Below are positions 36,747-49,076 of a stretch of 64,000 bases of DNA, piece by piece. Below the pieces are notes generated by a model. It searched no databases and had not been told where the DNA came from. It saw only the letters and a list, made by a program, of their open reading frames with translations. This DNA comes from Heliocybe sulcata (taxonomy: Eukaryota > Basidiomycota > Agaricomycetes > Gloeophyllales > Gloeophyllaceae), in NCBI GenBank assembly GCA_004369045.1, contig ML213514.1, positions 356,596 to 420,595 on the forward strand, in the 5' to 3' direction. Position numbers and translations under genes: made by a program. Numbering within the stretch: the first letter of the stretch is position 1; every line of letters begins with the position of its first letter.

Positions 36747-38621
36747 TCATGACCGGTGTACAGCTTCGTGGTAGTTCGGCGGCACGTCGTCGAACTCGGG
36801 CTCCTCTTGGACACGGGCCGCGTCGTTGGCGATATACCGCGCCTTCGTGTCGCGATTCGTGTCGCGCGAGCGGGAGGAGGAGGAGGCGGACGCCGAGGAC
36901 GTGTAGTTTGAGCGCGGGCGCGTCCCGTCCGAGTGCGTGTGGTGTGTGCTCGTCGGGCTCGTCACGGCATGCCCGCTGCCACCCTATAAATGAATAAATA
37001 CATGGGACGGTTAGCAAATTCGGCGTCGCGACGCGATGGTGGGAGCGGGCTGTCAGGACGCACCTGCTCGTAGTCACGTGGCTCGACCATTGGGCCAGGG
37101 TCGCTGCCCATGGAGTAGCCCGTGCCAGAGGTGCCCGGTCTATTTGGAGATAACATGGTCGCTCCGGACGTGGATTGCTGGTGCTGGTGGCCCTGGTAGT
37201 ATTGTTGGTGCTGCTGTGGTGGGGGTGGGGGATGGTAACCCTGCTGGCCTTGGTATTGGGTGTACACGGTCGGCGGGTAGCCTGTGCCTGGGTGGAAGGG
37301 CTGCTCTGGCTGCTGGACGTCGTTGTAGAAGGGGTCTTTGACGGCAAAGTTGTCCATTTGGCCGGGGGTCGGGCCGGTGGCGCGCGCCCGCTTGCGGCGG
37401 AGGAAGAAGTAGAGCGCGGCGGCGATGGCGATGAGGACGACGAGGGCGGCGATGACGCCGCCGACGATGGGGCCTGCTGAGCTGTGTGAGGGACAAGGGT
37501 GTCAGTGCCGCGCGAGAATGGGAGGCGGGGAGGTGCGAGGGGAGCGTACCTGTGATGGGATGACCCGGTCGATTCTGACGGGGTTGCGGAAGACAACCTT
37601 ACGAGAGTGTGAGTTTAGCACCGTGCGACCGGTGAATCAAGTGATGTTGTACTCACTTTGCTGGCGACGCCAGTGCGTAGTCGAGACTGAGGCAACCGGT
37701 CTGACCTTGCACGTTGACGATGGAGAGGTTGTGCTGGCCCGAGCCGAGGTTGCTGCCGGCGTAGAGCATTGTGTTGGAGGCAAAGTACTCCTTCTGGGCA
37801 TTGAACTGCGAACTCGCGCCGCCGTCCACGCTGACGGCGTATTGGCCCATGCTCGGCCCTACAGCACCGTAGAGTTGAACGGCGTCGCTTTGGAAGATGT
37901 AGAACGCGGTGCCGCCGCCTAGACACGTTATACTATGGAAATTCAGGTAAGGAGAAAGCTAGGGAGGCAGCGGATATACGCACTGTCCCGTAGAGGCATT
38001 GTATTGACTGGCGTTCGCGACGTTCGTACTCCACTGGGCGGCGGCAGGGTAGATGAAGGTGGGATCGGCGTCATCGATGGTTGATAGATGAGAATTGATC
38101 GTGGAATTGAACGTGATCTGCACGTAGAGAGTTCAGCAAGCGGCAACACAGACTGAAGGGAAGATGGCGCACATAATCAACGTCGAGGAACTGCCCAGTG
38201 TTCCCTGCATGTGTGATCCGCACAGTATGCGAGCCCTGGGCTAGTCCGTTGACAGTGTACAGAGGTCCCCAGATGCCGACGGGGTCGTCGGTAGACCCGT
38301 TGAAGGTGCCGATGGAATTATTATCGAGAGTGATAGCGTACATGCCATGGTTACTTCTCTTCGCACCAAAAATCGCAACGTCGGTGCCATTGAAGGTGAA
38401 CTCAGCGTACGCGCCGTTTGTGACGGTGAGTGTGAACGTTCCGCCATTGGAATATCTGAGCGGTGCTCAGCGGAAGGAGCGAGAGCAGAACGAAAACAGC
38501 ATGCACACCTGGCGAAATACTGGTCTGTCGCTGTGTCCCGTGCGCCCTCGGACCATTGGGTCGACGGCGAGTAGTTGATCAAGGGGTCGACGTTGTCGAT
38601 GGTGGTGGTCAAGACGGACAT
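36747..38621 (-). CDS. Single-pass membrane protein with duplicated beta-sandwich-like ectodomain
   Basis: I start at MSVLTTTIDNVDPLINYSPS. A cleavable signal peptide might come from an upstream exon that I could not splice in. The ectodomain has two related units. Unit one has the W of TQWSEG, then AEFTFNGTDVAIFGAKRSNH and HTVRITHAGNTGQFLDVDY. Unit two has IDDADPTFIYPAAAQWS, AVQLYGAVGPSMGQYAVSVD and HNLSIVNVQGQTGCLSLDYA. A membrane helix follows (IVGGVIAALVVLIAIAAALY) with RRKR at its inner edge. The cytosolic tail is long and Gln/Pro/Tyr-rich, ending PPNYHEAVHRS. Such galactose-binding-like ectodomains with a tail are frequent in Agaricomycete genomes and may sense wall or extracellular sugar, but no ligand is known. 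Confidence 0.72.
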
Positions 38622-40425
38622 GACTGCGTCGTCGCAGACGATGACTCTGAGAAAGAAAAGAGCGGAGAGAGAAAGCGCTAGCGTGCCGCACAGCGGTGGG
38701 GCATGGCAAGACTAATGGTTACGTGCCTGGCCATTTTGTCGAATTATGGCTTAGACGAGCGCGACCCCTCCCATGATTGCCTCCATCACTGATACTTGAT
38801 GCTCTCGCGCATCCTCATTGGCCGAGCAGCCTCTTTGACAGATTCTTGCACAGCCGCTCCTCTAAATCTGGACATGTTCTGCCTCGCCTCTACTGACTCA
38901 GTCCACACTCTCGCGCGTCTCTCATTTCCTCGCGACTATACACCGTCTCTCATGCCTGCTGGCACTCCGTATTCAAGCATGAATGCATCCCATGTCGAAT
39001 CCCCTCCTCCGTCAAGACGAGGGAAAACAGGCGCTCGCCGTTATGGAATTTGCACGGGCCCCGGCCCTCCTTATCCCACGTACGTAGCCTGTATCATGCA
39101 AATACGGGCGCAACAAGAGAACGATGACACACCCTGACAGCTGCCGAAACTGCGAGCACCGATGCTAGGTAGCCCATGAATTGATCTCAGGTTCAGTGAG
39201 GTGTTCTCGAAGTACATCATTCATGCCAGGTACTACTTCGTATCTTCTTGATATCGTCTTCTCTTCCTCCTCGGCCTTGCCCTAACCCCAGGCAGACCGT
39301 TGCGGACCGAGCCTCGCTCTCTACCCACAACTCCGATTTTCTCCGTGCACGCCCGGGATACAATCTTCCATCTCGAATGTAGCATGATCCACGTCTTCTT
39401 CGTCAAAGGCCCTTTTTGACGAAGAAGACGTGGATCAAGTTCATCTCTGCAGAATGAGATTTTTTGTTCTACCTAGGGAGGCGCAACGAGTCGTCGCTCG
39501 ACTGGATGTCTGTACCCAGGCACTCCGCAGAGATTCGGGCGCAAAGTGGTCGAGGTACCCTTACTTAGGCCCACTTTCCTAGGAATCAGCCATATCCCGA
39601 CAAATTTGAACAGACGCAGTCTCGCTACCCAAACTACATGGATCTCAAGACCAAGATTCCCGACGAAGTTCCGCACTCGTGAGCTTACGACCGATGCACT
39701 TAATACTCGCTTCGTCCCTATAGATAGAATCTGGAGTATTATTTCAGGACACTGCCGATGACGGAGTGGAATGCCACAAGGCCTTAGATAACTTACAGAC
39801 GCTTCTGTGGCCACTCAAATGGGTACTAAGCATGCCTTAGGCACGCTAAGTCGCATCCTCTCTGGGTTTCGACAAGTGTATCTCGTTTCACTGACACGGC
39901 CGGGGTTTCCGAGATATCCAGCCCCTCGAGACCCTCACTACTTCGATCGACGTATTCAAGGCGCAACTCTCGCTACAAGGCTTTCCGAAGCCCTCTTTGC
40001 TAACATCCGAGACCAATGACACAGTTGGCACCCTCTACGTCGCCCCACGGGTGATGTACGAGGCTTGAAGACTGGCTGTTTGGTGAGCTACCACTCGCCA
40101 TTAGCCTGAGTGCGCTCGTCACGGTCTCCTGACTATGGACGACGCCCCATATGAACGCTCGAAGCTACTAGCGTCCGGAGCTGGGTCTCCACGAGGTGCT
40201 GGGAAATCCTGCCTATCCAGAGGACAGCCGCAGCCTGCGATATATCGCAGAGAACAGACACGGATTTTTGAAACTGGGACACCACGAATTCACGCCCTGA
40301 AATCCGACGGGCTTAGATTGCCAAATCGGTTATGGCACGTCGTGAGCTAACGCCATAGACAACCGGCTTAATGTAACTCATATAGCAGCAGTGAGCGTAG
40401 TCATAATCATATAAGAGCGGATATC
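38622..40425. other. Intergenic 1.8 kb with one strong hairpin
   Basis: Open frames here (for example 39546-39761 and 39807-40019, plus) are short and without recognisable domains. The one clear structure is the perfect inverted repeat at 39385-39437. The region could hold a decayed gene, but I cannot support one. Confidence 0.45.
39385..39437. repeat. Perfect 23-bp inverted repeat with 7-nt loop
   Basis: The arms at 39385-39407 and 39415-39437 are exact reverse complements over 23 bases, with core CCACGTCTTCTTCGTCAAA in the left arm and the mirror in the right. The 7-nt spacer is GGCCCTT. No gene, transposase or second copy of the motif is seen nearby. A hairpin this perfect is not expected by chance in a window of this size. 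Confidence 0.9.
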
Positions 40426-40965
40426 CTAAGCAGAGATGGTAACCTCGACCTCGACACCGGGCTCCAGACTGATGCTGGTCTAAAAGTGCCGAACATGAGC
40501 AGTGGGCAGAGATCGATGCGCAAGTGGCACTCACGATCTGCTTGACGATCTCCGAAGAGGAGTGAAGGTCGATCAAGCGCTTGTAGACCTTGAGTTCGTA
40601 GCGGTCCCAGGTCTTCGAACCCTCACCGCAAGGCTATCCATGGACACTCGTCAGCTTGTGGCCCTTACATAAAAGGGAGAGCACTCACGGATTTACGGGT
40701 CGTGATCCTCAAGACCTTCGTGGGGAGCCTGACCGGGCCCTTGACACGCAGCTGCTTGTCCTTGGCGCGGTTGATCAGATCGTTCGAGACTACCAGTGGC
40801 TCCATCAGCCATTCGGTCCACCCAGCAGAATCGCGACATCTACTCACACTTCTCCAAGTTCTTGACGTTGCTGGACGTGAGGGTAATCCGGATTTTGTGA
40901 ATCTTGGCGGCGGGAACGGCCCCAGCGGCGTCGTACTCTTTTTCACCCTTAGCGACGTAACTCAT
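40426..40965 (-). CDS. RPS20: 40S ribosomal protein S20 (uS10)
   Basis: Four coding exons, read leftward from ATG at 40963-40965, give [39 protein letters not shown], then [64 protein letters not shown], and [17 protein letters not shown]-stop. This is a full-length uS10 of about 120 residues, with the conserved [11 protein letters not shown] loop that sits in the 40S head. The introns are short and canonical. A probable 5'-UTR intron lies just upstream (40997-41053). It is divergent from Saf4/CCDC130 with only about 200 bp between start codons. Confidence 0.95.
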
Positions 40966-41173
40966 CTTGATAGAGTCAGAAGGTGACTAGGGGCGTCTAT
41001 CCAGAAAATCGTCAGCTTGACAGACTGGAGGGCGTGCAGCGTCGACGACTTACGATGAAGGTGGTGTGTGTATTGAAGAAATTAGAGTTCACCAAGTCCG
41101 ACCTGATCCCCGGCAGCGGCCGAGTCGGCATTTACCGTGACTTTGGACTCGGGACTTGACCTCAGTCTGCACA
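40966..41173. promoter_or_regulatory. Compact divergent promoter RPS20 / SAF4
   Basis: Only 208 bp separate the ATG codons of RPS20 (leftward) and Saf4 (rightward), and part of that is RPS20 leader and intron. The two genes must share promoter sequence, probably near 41080-41150. Confidence 0.6.
40997..41053 (-). other. Probable 5'-UTR intron of RPS20
   Basis: On the minus strand this 57-nt segment begins GTAAGT, has CTGAC near its 3' end and ends GGATAG. It lies about 30 nt before the RPS20 ATG. Upstream of it the leader is pyrimidine-rich, as usual for ribosomal-protein genes. The call rests on splice signals only. Confidence 0.6.
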
Positions 41174-42296
41174 ATGCAGGGCTTCAACAAATACTATCCG
41201 CCTGACTTCGACCCGGACAAGCATGGAAGCCTTAACTCCTACAGAGGTGCCATTCATATAGTTTTATAACTTTATGCAGACGCTAAAACATTCACCACAG
41301 GCAAGCATGCCCTGGGGGACCGCGCTCGTAAGCTCGACCAGGGCATCCTCATAACCCGCTTCGAGCTCCCGTTCAACATCTGGTGGTACGTGTCTCTTAC
41401 TCTTGTACCCTGCACGACATGATAAACGAATACGCAGTGGCCACTGCGATGCGCACGTCGGCATGGGCGTTCGGTACAACGCCGAGAAACGCAAGATCGG
41501 CAATTACTACTCGACTCCGATCTACGCCTTCCGCTGCAAGTGCCACCTCTGCGGAGGCTGGTTTGAGCTTCAGACAGATCCAAAGGTGCGTAGCTTGTGC
41601 TATAGCTGGTATTTGAGCTGACGGAATGGTCAGAATACGCGGTATGTGGTCACGGAAGGTGCGCGCCAGAAGGACGAGGACTGGGATCCAGAGGAGAACG
41701 GAGGGTTTGCGGTGCACGGTGCGTCGAATTCTATACCGCCTGTCCATCTAACCTGAACCGCTCCCCTGCCCGCAGATACCGACAAAGTCGGAGCCCCCGT
41801 CGATCCCCTCGCCGCACTCGAGAAATCCACCGATGCCCAAAACCACATGACCAAGGTCCAACTCCCGCGCCTCGAAGAACTCCAATCCTTCTCCGAGCAA
41901 CGCTCCGCCGACCCCTACGCCCTCTCCGTCCGCGTGCGCAAGCGCTTCCGCGAGCAGAAGAAGGTCGACAAGCAGCTCCAGGCGGAGGACGACGCACTGA
42001 AAGGGCGGTACGGGCTGCCCGAGACGCTGAGTTTGGTAAGGGACGACGAGGAGTCGAAGAAGGCCGCGAAGGAGGAGTGGGAGAGGGCAAAGCATCAGGA
42101 GGAGCTGAGCGCGAAGGCGAAGAGACGACGGATTGGCGCGGCGGTGGGGTCTCTTCCTGCCTCTGTGTCGTCGGGATCGAGAATTGCGAAGCGCCAGGGA
42201 TCCTCGTCCACCCCTGCCGTGTCCTCTCTCCGAGCCCGCATCTTGGAAAACACTGCTCGTCATTCCGGTTCCAGTACCCTCAAGCCGCGCCGATGA
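41174..42296 (+). CDS. SAF4: CWC16/Yju2-family splicing factor, Saf4/CCDC130 type
   Basis: It starts MQGFNKYYPPDFDPDKHGSL, the CCDC130/Saf4 opening (not the Yju2/CCDC94 one). Exons join as SYR-GKHALGDRARKLDQGILI, TRFELPFNIWCGHCDAHVGM, GVRYNAEKRKIGNYYSTPIY and AFRCKCHLCGGWFELQTDPK. The C-x2-C pairs of the family zinc fold (CGHC and CHLC) are present. The C-terminal half is charged, helical and disordered (RKRFREQKKVDKQLQAEDDA) and ends GSSTLKPRR. CWC16 proteins act around the catalytic step of the spliceosome; Saf4 is also linked to intron-lariat quality control. Four short introns are present. Confidence 0.92.
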
Positions 42297-42718
42297 GATA
42301 TCCGCCCCCATGTCCTGAGCATATTCCTGCCAGAACCTTCAGACGGATGATATGAAGCAATTGTAGATATTACTGTTGTACAATATACATTATGCATTAA
42401 ATACCCATACCATATATTCTCTAGATGCTCCAGACATACATTGCCATCTGTTCCTTCCGTCGGATCCGCCACCCAACAAACAGACGGAATCCGACCTTCC
42501 CTGAATGATGTCCGAGCGCGATTCAGCAGTGCATCGATAGCAAGCACAAACAACAGTTAGAAGTACAAAGCGGGGTAGCGCGACAAGAAGATGATGCAGA
42601 CAGGATAGAGGTGATGGGAGATGAGACAATAAATGAAACTCCGAGCAGCACGCAAGGAAATAACCAAGAGATATACACACCAGAAAGCGAATAAATACAA
42701 AACCACTCCACCGCCGTG
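42297..42718. other. Convergent 3' region
   Basis: AT-rich sequence between the stops of Saf4 and the Swi1-like gene. No gene is seen. Confidence 0.5.
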
Positions 42719-45700
42719 CTATGAGTCCGAGATTGCCCAGGCGGGCTCGGACGACGGCATCACACCCTCCCACTTCCAGTTCTCCGAAGAGTAGAACAAC
42801 GATTCTCCCCCGTCAACCTCTCCGAAGATGCCCAGCCGCAAAGGTCCATTCAAATAGCTGAGATCGTCCACTGTAGCCTCCGCGATCTTTGGCGTCGTCA
42901 TCGACGCACCGACACCTTGGCCGCCGGGCTCATCTGTACCAGACTCGGGGCTCGGCTTCGCGGATGAGCTCGCGACAAGGTCCGGAGTCGGTGCTTTCGA
43001 CACAGAGACCTCCTCATCCAGCGCAGAGAACGAAGAGAAATCGAAGAAAGCGTCGAAATTGTCGACCGAGGTGCGCTGGGCAAGATCCGGCGACGATACC
43101 AGAAGACTGCTCGGATCCAACGCACCAGCAATGCCAGACGACCCACTCAGATCTGGCCCTATCGAGTCGCCGCTGTACCCTTTGATGATGCCGTCCAGGG
43201 TCTCAGAGCACTCTGATGGAAGAGCGCCATTCGAGCCGATCTGTTTCTCTATGAGGTCCTGGATCTGGTTGAAGAACGCCAGCGCGTCCTCGTCTGTCTC
43301 GATGTTCTCGGCGGCCTCTTGTCTCTTTGTGGTCTCTTGACTCGGCTGTTCTTCCCACTCTGTCTTGGCCTTCTTGGGCGGCGATGGAGCATTACTCTCA
43401 GGCTCTGGCAATCCAGTATCTTCACGTTTCCTTTTCACCTCTGGTAAAGGAGGTGCTTCACCACCTTTTATCGAGGCTTTCCTCTTTGCAGGAGCCGCAG
43501 CCTTGGGCTTGGGTGTTGCCTTGGGTTTCGGCGACGATTTACCAAGCAGAGGTGAGTTGGTGATAGTGATTGGAGCGGCGGCGCTGGCACCAGGTGTCAA
43601 AGCAGGGGGAGTGGGGGCTGTCGAAGTCGTCGGCGCCGATGGTGCAGGCTTCCTCCTTGCTGGGCTGCCTTGCGGAGGAGGCTGAGGACGAGCTGCGGCA
43701 GGGCCTGGCGGCACGGGCGTCTTGGATATCGGTGGCGGAGGGGAAGCCGCTGACACCGCAGGTCCAGGCTGCTGGCCGCGAGGAACTTGGGACATGCCTT
43801 CACTACGACTGACCGCGTTCACAAACTGATGAAAGCGCTCGCTCCCTGAGTGTACAAAGAACGCCATCTGTCTCAGCTTGTCCAAGGACAGGATGTACTT
43901 AGGTTGCGACGATGAGAAATGCATCCTTTGTAGCTCCTTCATATGGATCTGGTAGAAATGGTCAGTGTCAAGTATCGACGCAGGTACAGGGTGCTACGTA
44001 CCACGGTCAGTATCCTGTTCACAGTATCCTCCTGCGGCCAAATGGCATCGAAGACAGGAAGACTAGGTTCCAGGGCCTCGCATATGCGACACAGCTTGTC
44101 GAATACAGCTCGGTACTCCTGCTTCTGCTCATCAGAAAGCTGGATTTCGATGGGATTCTGGGCTCCTGCTGCAAAGCAGATGATGAGCAAAAGCACTAAC
44201 AGGATTATATATTCACCATACCGGCAGCAGCATGACTCCTTTTAATATCCTCAATGCGCTTGATGGATCGTTGCAATTGTTCCTGAGTAGGTCTACGTGC
44301 GACGGCTGCTGGACCAGTAGCACGCGAAACGGCTGAGATGGGAGGAGGTGCACCATTCACTCCTGCCGCGTTAGCGTGGGGCAGGCCACCATTCATCATG
44401 TCTGGTTGCGTAGGTCCGCCCATGTGTGGCTGCGCTTGAGCAGGAACTTGCCTGCTTGGATCGAACATGTTGCTGCCCGGAGCGAAGTTCTGTCCCTGGT
44501 TAGGTAGTTGACCGGGGCCCGTGGACGGTATCCGCTGCTGCATGTTCGGCGGCATGGTGTTCGCCGCCTGATTCTGCCTCAGTGCAGCCCTGAACTGCTC
44601 CTGCTGATGCGCCTGCTGCACGAGCGTGGGGCGATACTGTTCTACCATTTGGATCACAGGTTCGGGAATATTGCGCTCTCGCAGTTGCGCGGCACTGAAT
44701 CTGGCCCACTGAACGAGCTGAGGAGGCATCAGACGATTTTGACCGGCCGGAGCAGCTTGCTCGAGTCCAGGATTGGGCGTCATTCCAGGCGCTCCTAGTG
44801 GCGGTTGACCAGGGCGGTTGAACAAGGGCATCTTGTCTTTAACTTGTGCGACTCGCGCCTTCAGAATAGTCTGAGTGTAGAGATCGTCGAAGTCCTTCAA
44901 ATACAATGCATAGACGTGAGCGAGATGTTGTGCCACGCCGGGGCCGGATTTCGCGGGTTCTCGTCCCGTAGCAGGGAGCTGGACGAAGCCCATCCTCCCG
45001 CCGATGACAGCCCAAAGATCCTTTTGATTGACCTAGGGCAAATCAGTCGCTTGTCAGACTGAATACGGACTTCACTTACATTGCCAAATCCGCCCTCTTT
45101 GTTGACCTCTGCGTGCAGCGCATGCAAGTCAACGCTCCGATCATTCATTTTCAGTAGCCGCTCATCGAGATTGAGACCCTTCCTGCTCCGAAAGTTTGTA
45201 TACGTTTCGCGGAACTTTGGCGCTTCAAGAGGTTCGACGGGTTTCTGGACAAATGCACGCACTTCTTGTGGCACCGTCTGAAGGAACTGAGCTAACGCCT
45301 GAGCGTTCAATGGCTGCGTATCCGGCTTTGCCATAGCAGCCTGGTGAGCACCATTCATCATGGCGGGATTAACAGCCTGCTGCGCCTGCCCCATATGTCC
45401 TTGCGCAGACATAGATCGCTGAGTCATTGGGTTCGGCTGCTGAGGCATCCCTGACTGCCCCATCTGCGATGGGTTCATCTGCTGCTCGGTAAATCGAGGA
45501 GGGAGCTGCTGCTGGACTGATGCGGATCCCTGCGGGACTTGTTGATTGGATATGGACGGCTGGACCATATTCTGCTGACCCGGCCAATTGACTGGTGTTT
45601 GCGTCGGCATAGGAGGTCCTGCCCTTTGACCCGGCATAGGTGAACTACTCCCATTCGGGCCGGGTCCGGGTCCGCCGTTCATCCCTCTGCGGACGAAGTT

Positions 45701-47057
45701 AAGAGGGCAGACTAGCCATAGGTCAACGACGGGACTTACGGATTGGGAACCCCGGCGCTCGACGCGACCCGCGCTTGTTGTTGCATCTTGAACTTCTGCG
45801 GGTCGAATTCTTGTATTATTTTCATCAGTTGATTCAACTTGCCGTTCTTCTCCTGGATCTGTTGCTCCAGCTTATTGCATTGCGCCATAACATCTGAGGT
45901 TTTCGGGACCACAGAGTGTCGAATCCTCTGCAACTCGTTCGTCATAACGTTGATATCCTGCCGCAGGGTCTCCCTATTCGACATTAGCGCCCGTATTGCC
46001 TGCTCGGCGGTCAGATTCTGATTCAGAACGGGTCGCTGCATGGGTCGCTGAGGTTGGCCTTGCAGCGGCTCTTGCTGAGGATGGCCCATCTGCATGGGAT
46101 GCTGCGAGGGTGCCTGTGGCGAGCCGTTCTGTCGGATGTCGGGCACCGGCGTGACACTCGGGTGCGGGAAGAAATTGGATTGGCCCATCGGATTCTGAGA
46201 CTGAGGAAGGTTCCCGCCGCCTGCCTGCTGCGTCTGATGTTGCAACATCTGCGTCAATTGTTGGTTGTGCTGCGCGAGCCGAGCTGCAACGCCGGCAGGA
46301 CCGTTTTGGGGCTGCTGATTCTGCGCCAGCCCAATAAGTTCCAGTTGCCGCGACATTTGACCCTGATTCGCCATCTGCGCTAAGAAGTTGGGATTACGCG
46401 CCGCGATCGCAGCCGAAGCCTGTGAGAGGTTGACAGGGAATTGCTGGCCGTTCGACATGCCCGCGTTGGCGAAGTTGGGATTGAACCCGGGATGCATTTG
46501 TTGCGGGCCGCCCTGCAGGTCGCGAAACTGCTGGTTAGGATTCATCTGACCCTGACCCATGTTCATCGGCTGTTGATGCTGCCCCATGAGCTGCTGCCCC
46601 TGCGCGCGCACCATACTGTTACTCCTCATGAAATCCATCATCTACAGTAGAAAACACGATGTCAGATCACTTGCTCAGCATAACCAAGATGAAGGGAGCA
46701 GGGTCGACGCGGTCCAGTTGTACGGGACGCCCAGGTCCCGGCATCATAAAACTACCGAGACATCGCCGACACAACAGACATCCCTTCACCCATTCAATCC
46801 GTGAGCGAACGATCGCGCACCTGTTGGCTCATCTGTGCGTTCACGGGACCCATGCCCTCACCACCTCCCTGCATACGCTGGTGCGCCAGGAACTGCTGCA
46901 TTTGCCACATCCGCGCCTGTTCGGAATTCGCCATACCGGCAGACTGAGGGTCAACGAGGCCAAGATGCTGGCCTTGCTGGGTCATCTGAGGGTGCTGAGG
47001 CAATCCGGGATTAAAATTGTTGGGGACCATCGGATATTGTGGTACACGATCGGCCAT
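42719..47057 (-). CDS. SWI1: Swi1-like ARID subunit of SWI/SNF
   Basis: It starts MADRVPQYPMVPNNFNPGLP at 47057. The first 800 or so residues are Gln/Met/Pro/Asn-rich and disordered, apart from a short coiled coil (LRQDINVMTNELQRIRHSVV). The ARID DNA-binding domain runs across an intron at about 45060: APKFRETYTNFRSRKGLNLD, HALHAEVNKEGGFGNV, NQKDLWAVIGGRMGFVQL and VAQHLAHVYALYLKDFDDLY. After a second Q/N-rich part come conserved helices (EIQLSDEQKQEYRAVFDKLC, ELQRMHFSSSQPKYILSLDK) and an Ala/Pro/Lys-rich tail that ends EPAWAISDS. The layout is that of fungal Swi1/Sol1, the ARID1 counterpart in the chromatin remodeller. Neighbouring exons share frame-consistent canonical splice sites. Confidence 0.88.
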
Positions 47058-49076
47058 TGCTTCACGGAGGGTAGGAGGGTGGGAACCGAGGCGGCGACTG
47101 GCCGCGCAGGGTGGACGGAAGGACTAGACTGAGAAACAATGAGACAAAACAGACAGAGCCCGGCGACAAAAAGGAACAGAGGGGAGTATGGACAACGGCG
47201 GCGGAGGGGCCGGCAACGACGAGGAGGAGGTGGTGGGATGTGGGAAGGCGCTGGGGTGCTCGCACCTGTGTACGCACTGCACTGTGGCGGAGTTCCAACA
47301 CCACGGACCTGCCTCGCTCGTTTCGGCGTCGGCCCCTCGCCTTGAAACTCTCTGCTGCCCGGTCTCTTCCTCCTGCCCATCGACTGTTGCGTTGCGTATC
47401 CAAACCAACTCAGAAGCCACTAATCTGTGAGGATTTACGAACGCTTTTTTGTTTCAAAATACCTCGACTGCTGTTAGAGCTCAAATACCGCGGCTGTAAT
47501 ATTTGCGGTCGCCGCGGATTTGCGTATACTCAACAACTCATCAGTCCGCCTTCCGCAACTGTCTGAATTTTTTAGTGTTCCAGCAATACGGTTCATGCCT
47601 TTGTCGCCACAGTAGACCGTAAAAATTTCCTTCGTCCAGGGTACACAAGGCACCACATCCCTCACTCCACAACGCCAAAATGCTCCCAGTCTAGCCACGT
47701 GGTTACCGCCCCTTCCGGTCAATACAATCCGTGAGCACGACGACCGCTGGCTGCGTGGCGACCTCTTAGACTCTCTCGGTTACGAGCCATCGGGTTCAGT
47801 CTACCTATATCAGTATATAAACAGGAGTCGACCGATATCTACGGTCAGTTAGGCTATTGCCACTTCCGTGTTATATGCCCAACACGCTCGCCGCTGCCAT
47901 CTCCCCCAGTTCCATTCAGAATACCTCAGCGGCTTAGCGATCCTTCTTTTCGTTCTGGGCGGGAAGTGTTGGTCGATATGCCGCTGATGCTATTCGTGGT
48001 GTGCTCTTCTCGACGACGGTCGTGACCGACGTCGGCTTGAAGTGGCAATACATGTAGGTTCAGGACCGAGGGATCCGGGTCTACTTCTTGTTTCGCCACC
48101 GAGCGGATCACTCGCCAGATTTCCTTGGCCTTGAGGTCGCCTTATGGACTCGTGTAGATCATACGACTCTTTCGACACGGCGACTAATACTTCCTGAAGC
48201 TTAGGGCTGAGCTAAAGATGCCCTCGATTCGGCCGGTGGCATATGGGAGAAACGGAATGATCGCTGGAGACTTCCGTATGCCTAAGCATATGCTCGAAGA
48301 TATTGGAACGAGGCGGAAAGTCGTCCAGTTTACGAGCGACGTATATGCTAGTCCGTTCACACAAACGACATGATTCATAACTGTCTGATGTCAACTTGCC
48401 AGCAAGATCCGAAAACGTCTTTCTACGGAGCTTGGGGTGGCTAATGGAGGTATTATTCGGGTCAACTCTGTCAAGATACGACGACGCAGAGTACAGACCA
48501 GGTGTACCTGTTGCGAGCTCTGCTGCGATTCCGAGATCTTGTGTGAAGACCCTGCGGCGCGGGGACCGAGGTAAGACCCAGCATTAATGTCCGCGAGCAC
48601 ACCGAAGCAATTCCCAGCGTTACGGCATATGCAGTTCGGGAGCGTGCGCAATCTAATCTGCATCAAGTACAAAGGTAATCATATCTCCGCGATTACGATC
48701 AGCTATAACTTGCTGATAATCGACCAGGGCTTCATATACACCGTTTGTTGTGCACGTCATTGCTTGAGAGCTTGCTGAGCGGTGAGCGACGACTTGCACC
48801 GAAGGTTTCAAGCAAGAAATCCTGTTCAGAGTTTGTGTCTCGGATGTTCCCGGCCCCTTCTGAATCAGCATCTCTCAATGCCGCGGTCTTGCGTACATGT
48901 CCGGCCGTCCTCACCTCCATAACTCCATCTAATTAGGGAAGAGGCCCAGGCCAGCCAATTTGCCATCTGGTCAGTTAGGCCTACGTTATGCCTGGTCAGG
49001 GTACCGCATACCATGGCCAGGAATCACAATAAATAGCGCACTGATCGAGGGACTACATTCCCATCCTATCAGCATC
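47058..49076. other. Intergenic 2.0 kb, no supported gene
   Basis: The first 350 bp should be the Swi1 promoter and leader, and the last 100 bp or so the promoter of reductase 1. Between about 47900 and 48930 several 60-90-codon frames overlap on both strands, but none has a recognisable motif or splices into a longer product. A decayed gene is possible but cannot be shown. Confidence 0.45.
49029..49035 (+). promoter_or_regulatory. TATA-like box of reductase 1
   Basis: ATAAATA lies 41 nt upstream of the ATG at 49077. The same heptamer occurs at a similar distance before both other reductase copies. Confidence 0.6.

Noticed and set aside
41748-42311. 187-codon minus-strand frame over Saf4
   Set aside because: Antisense shadow of the charged Saf4 C-terminus, which has clear family evidence on the plus strand.
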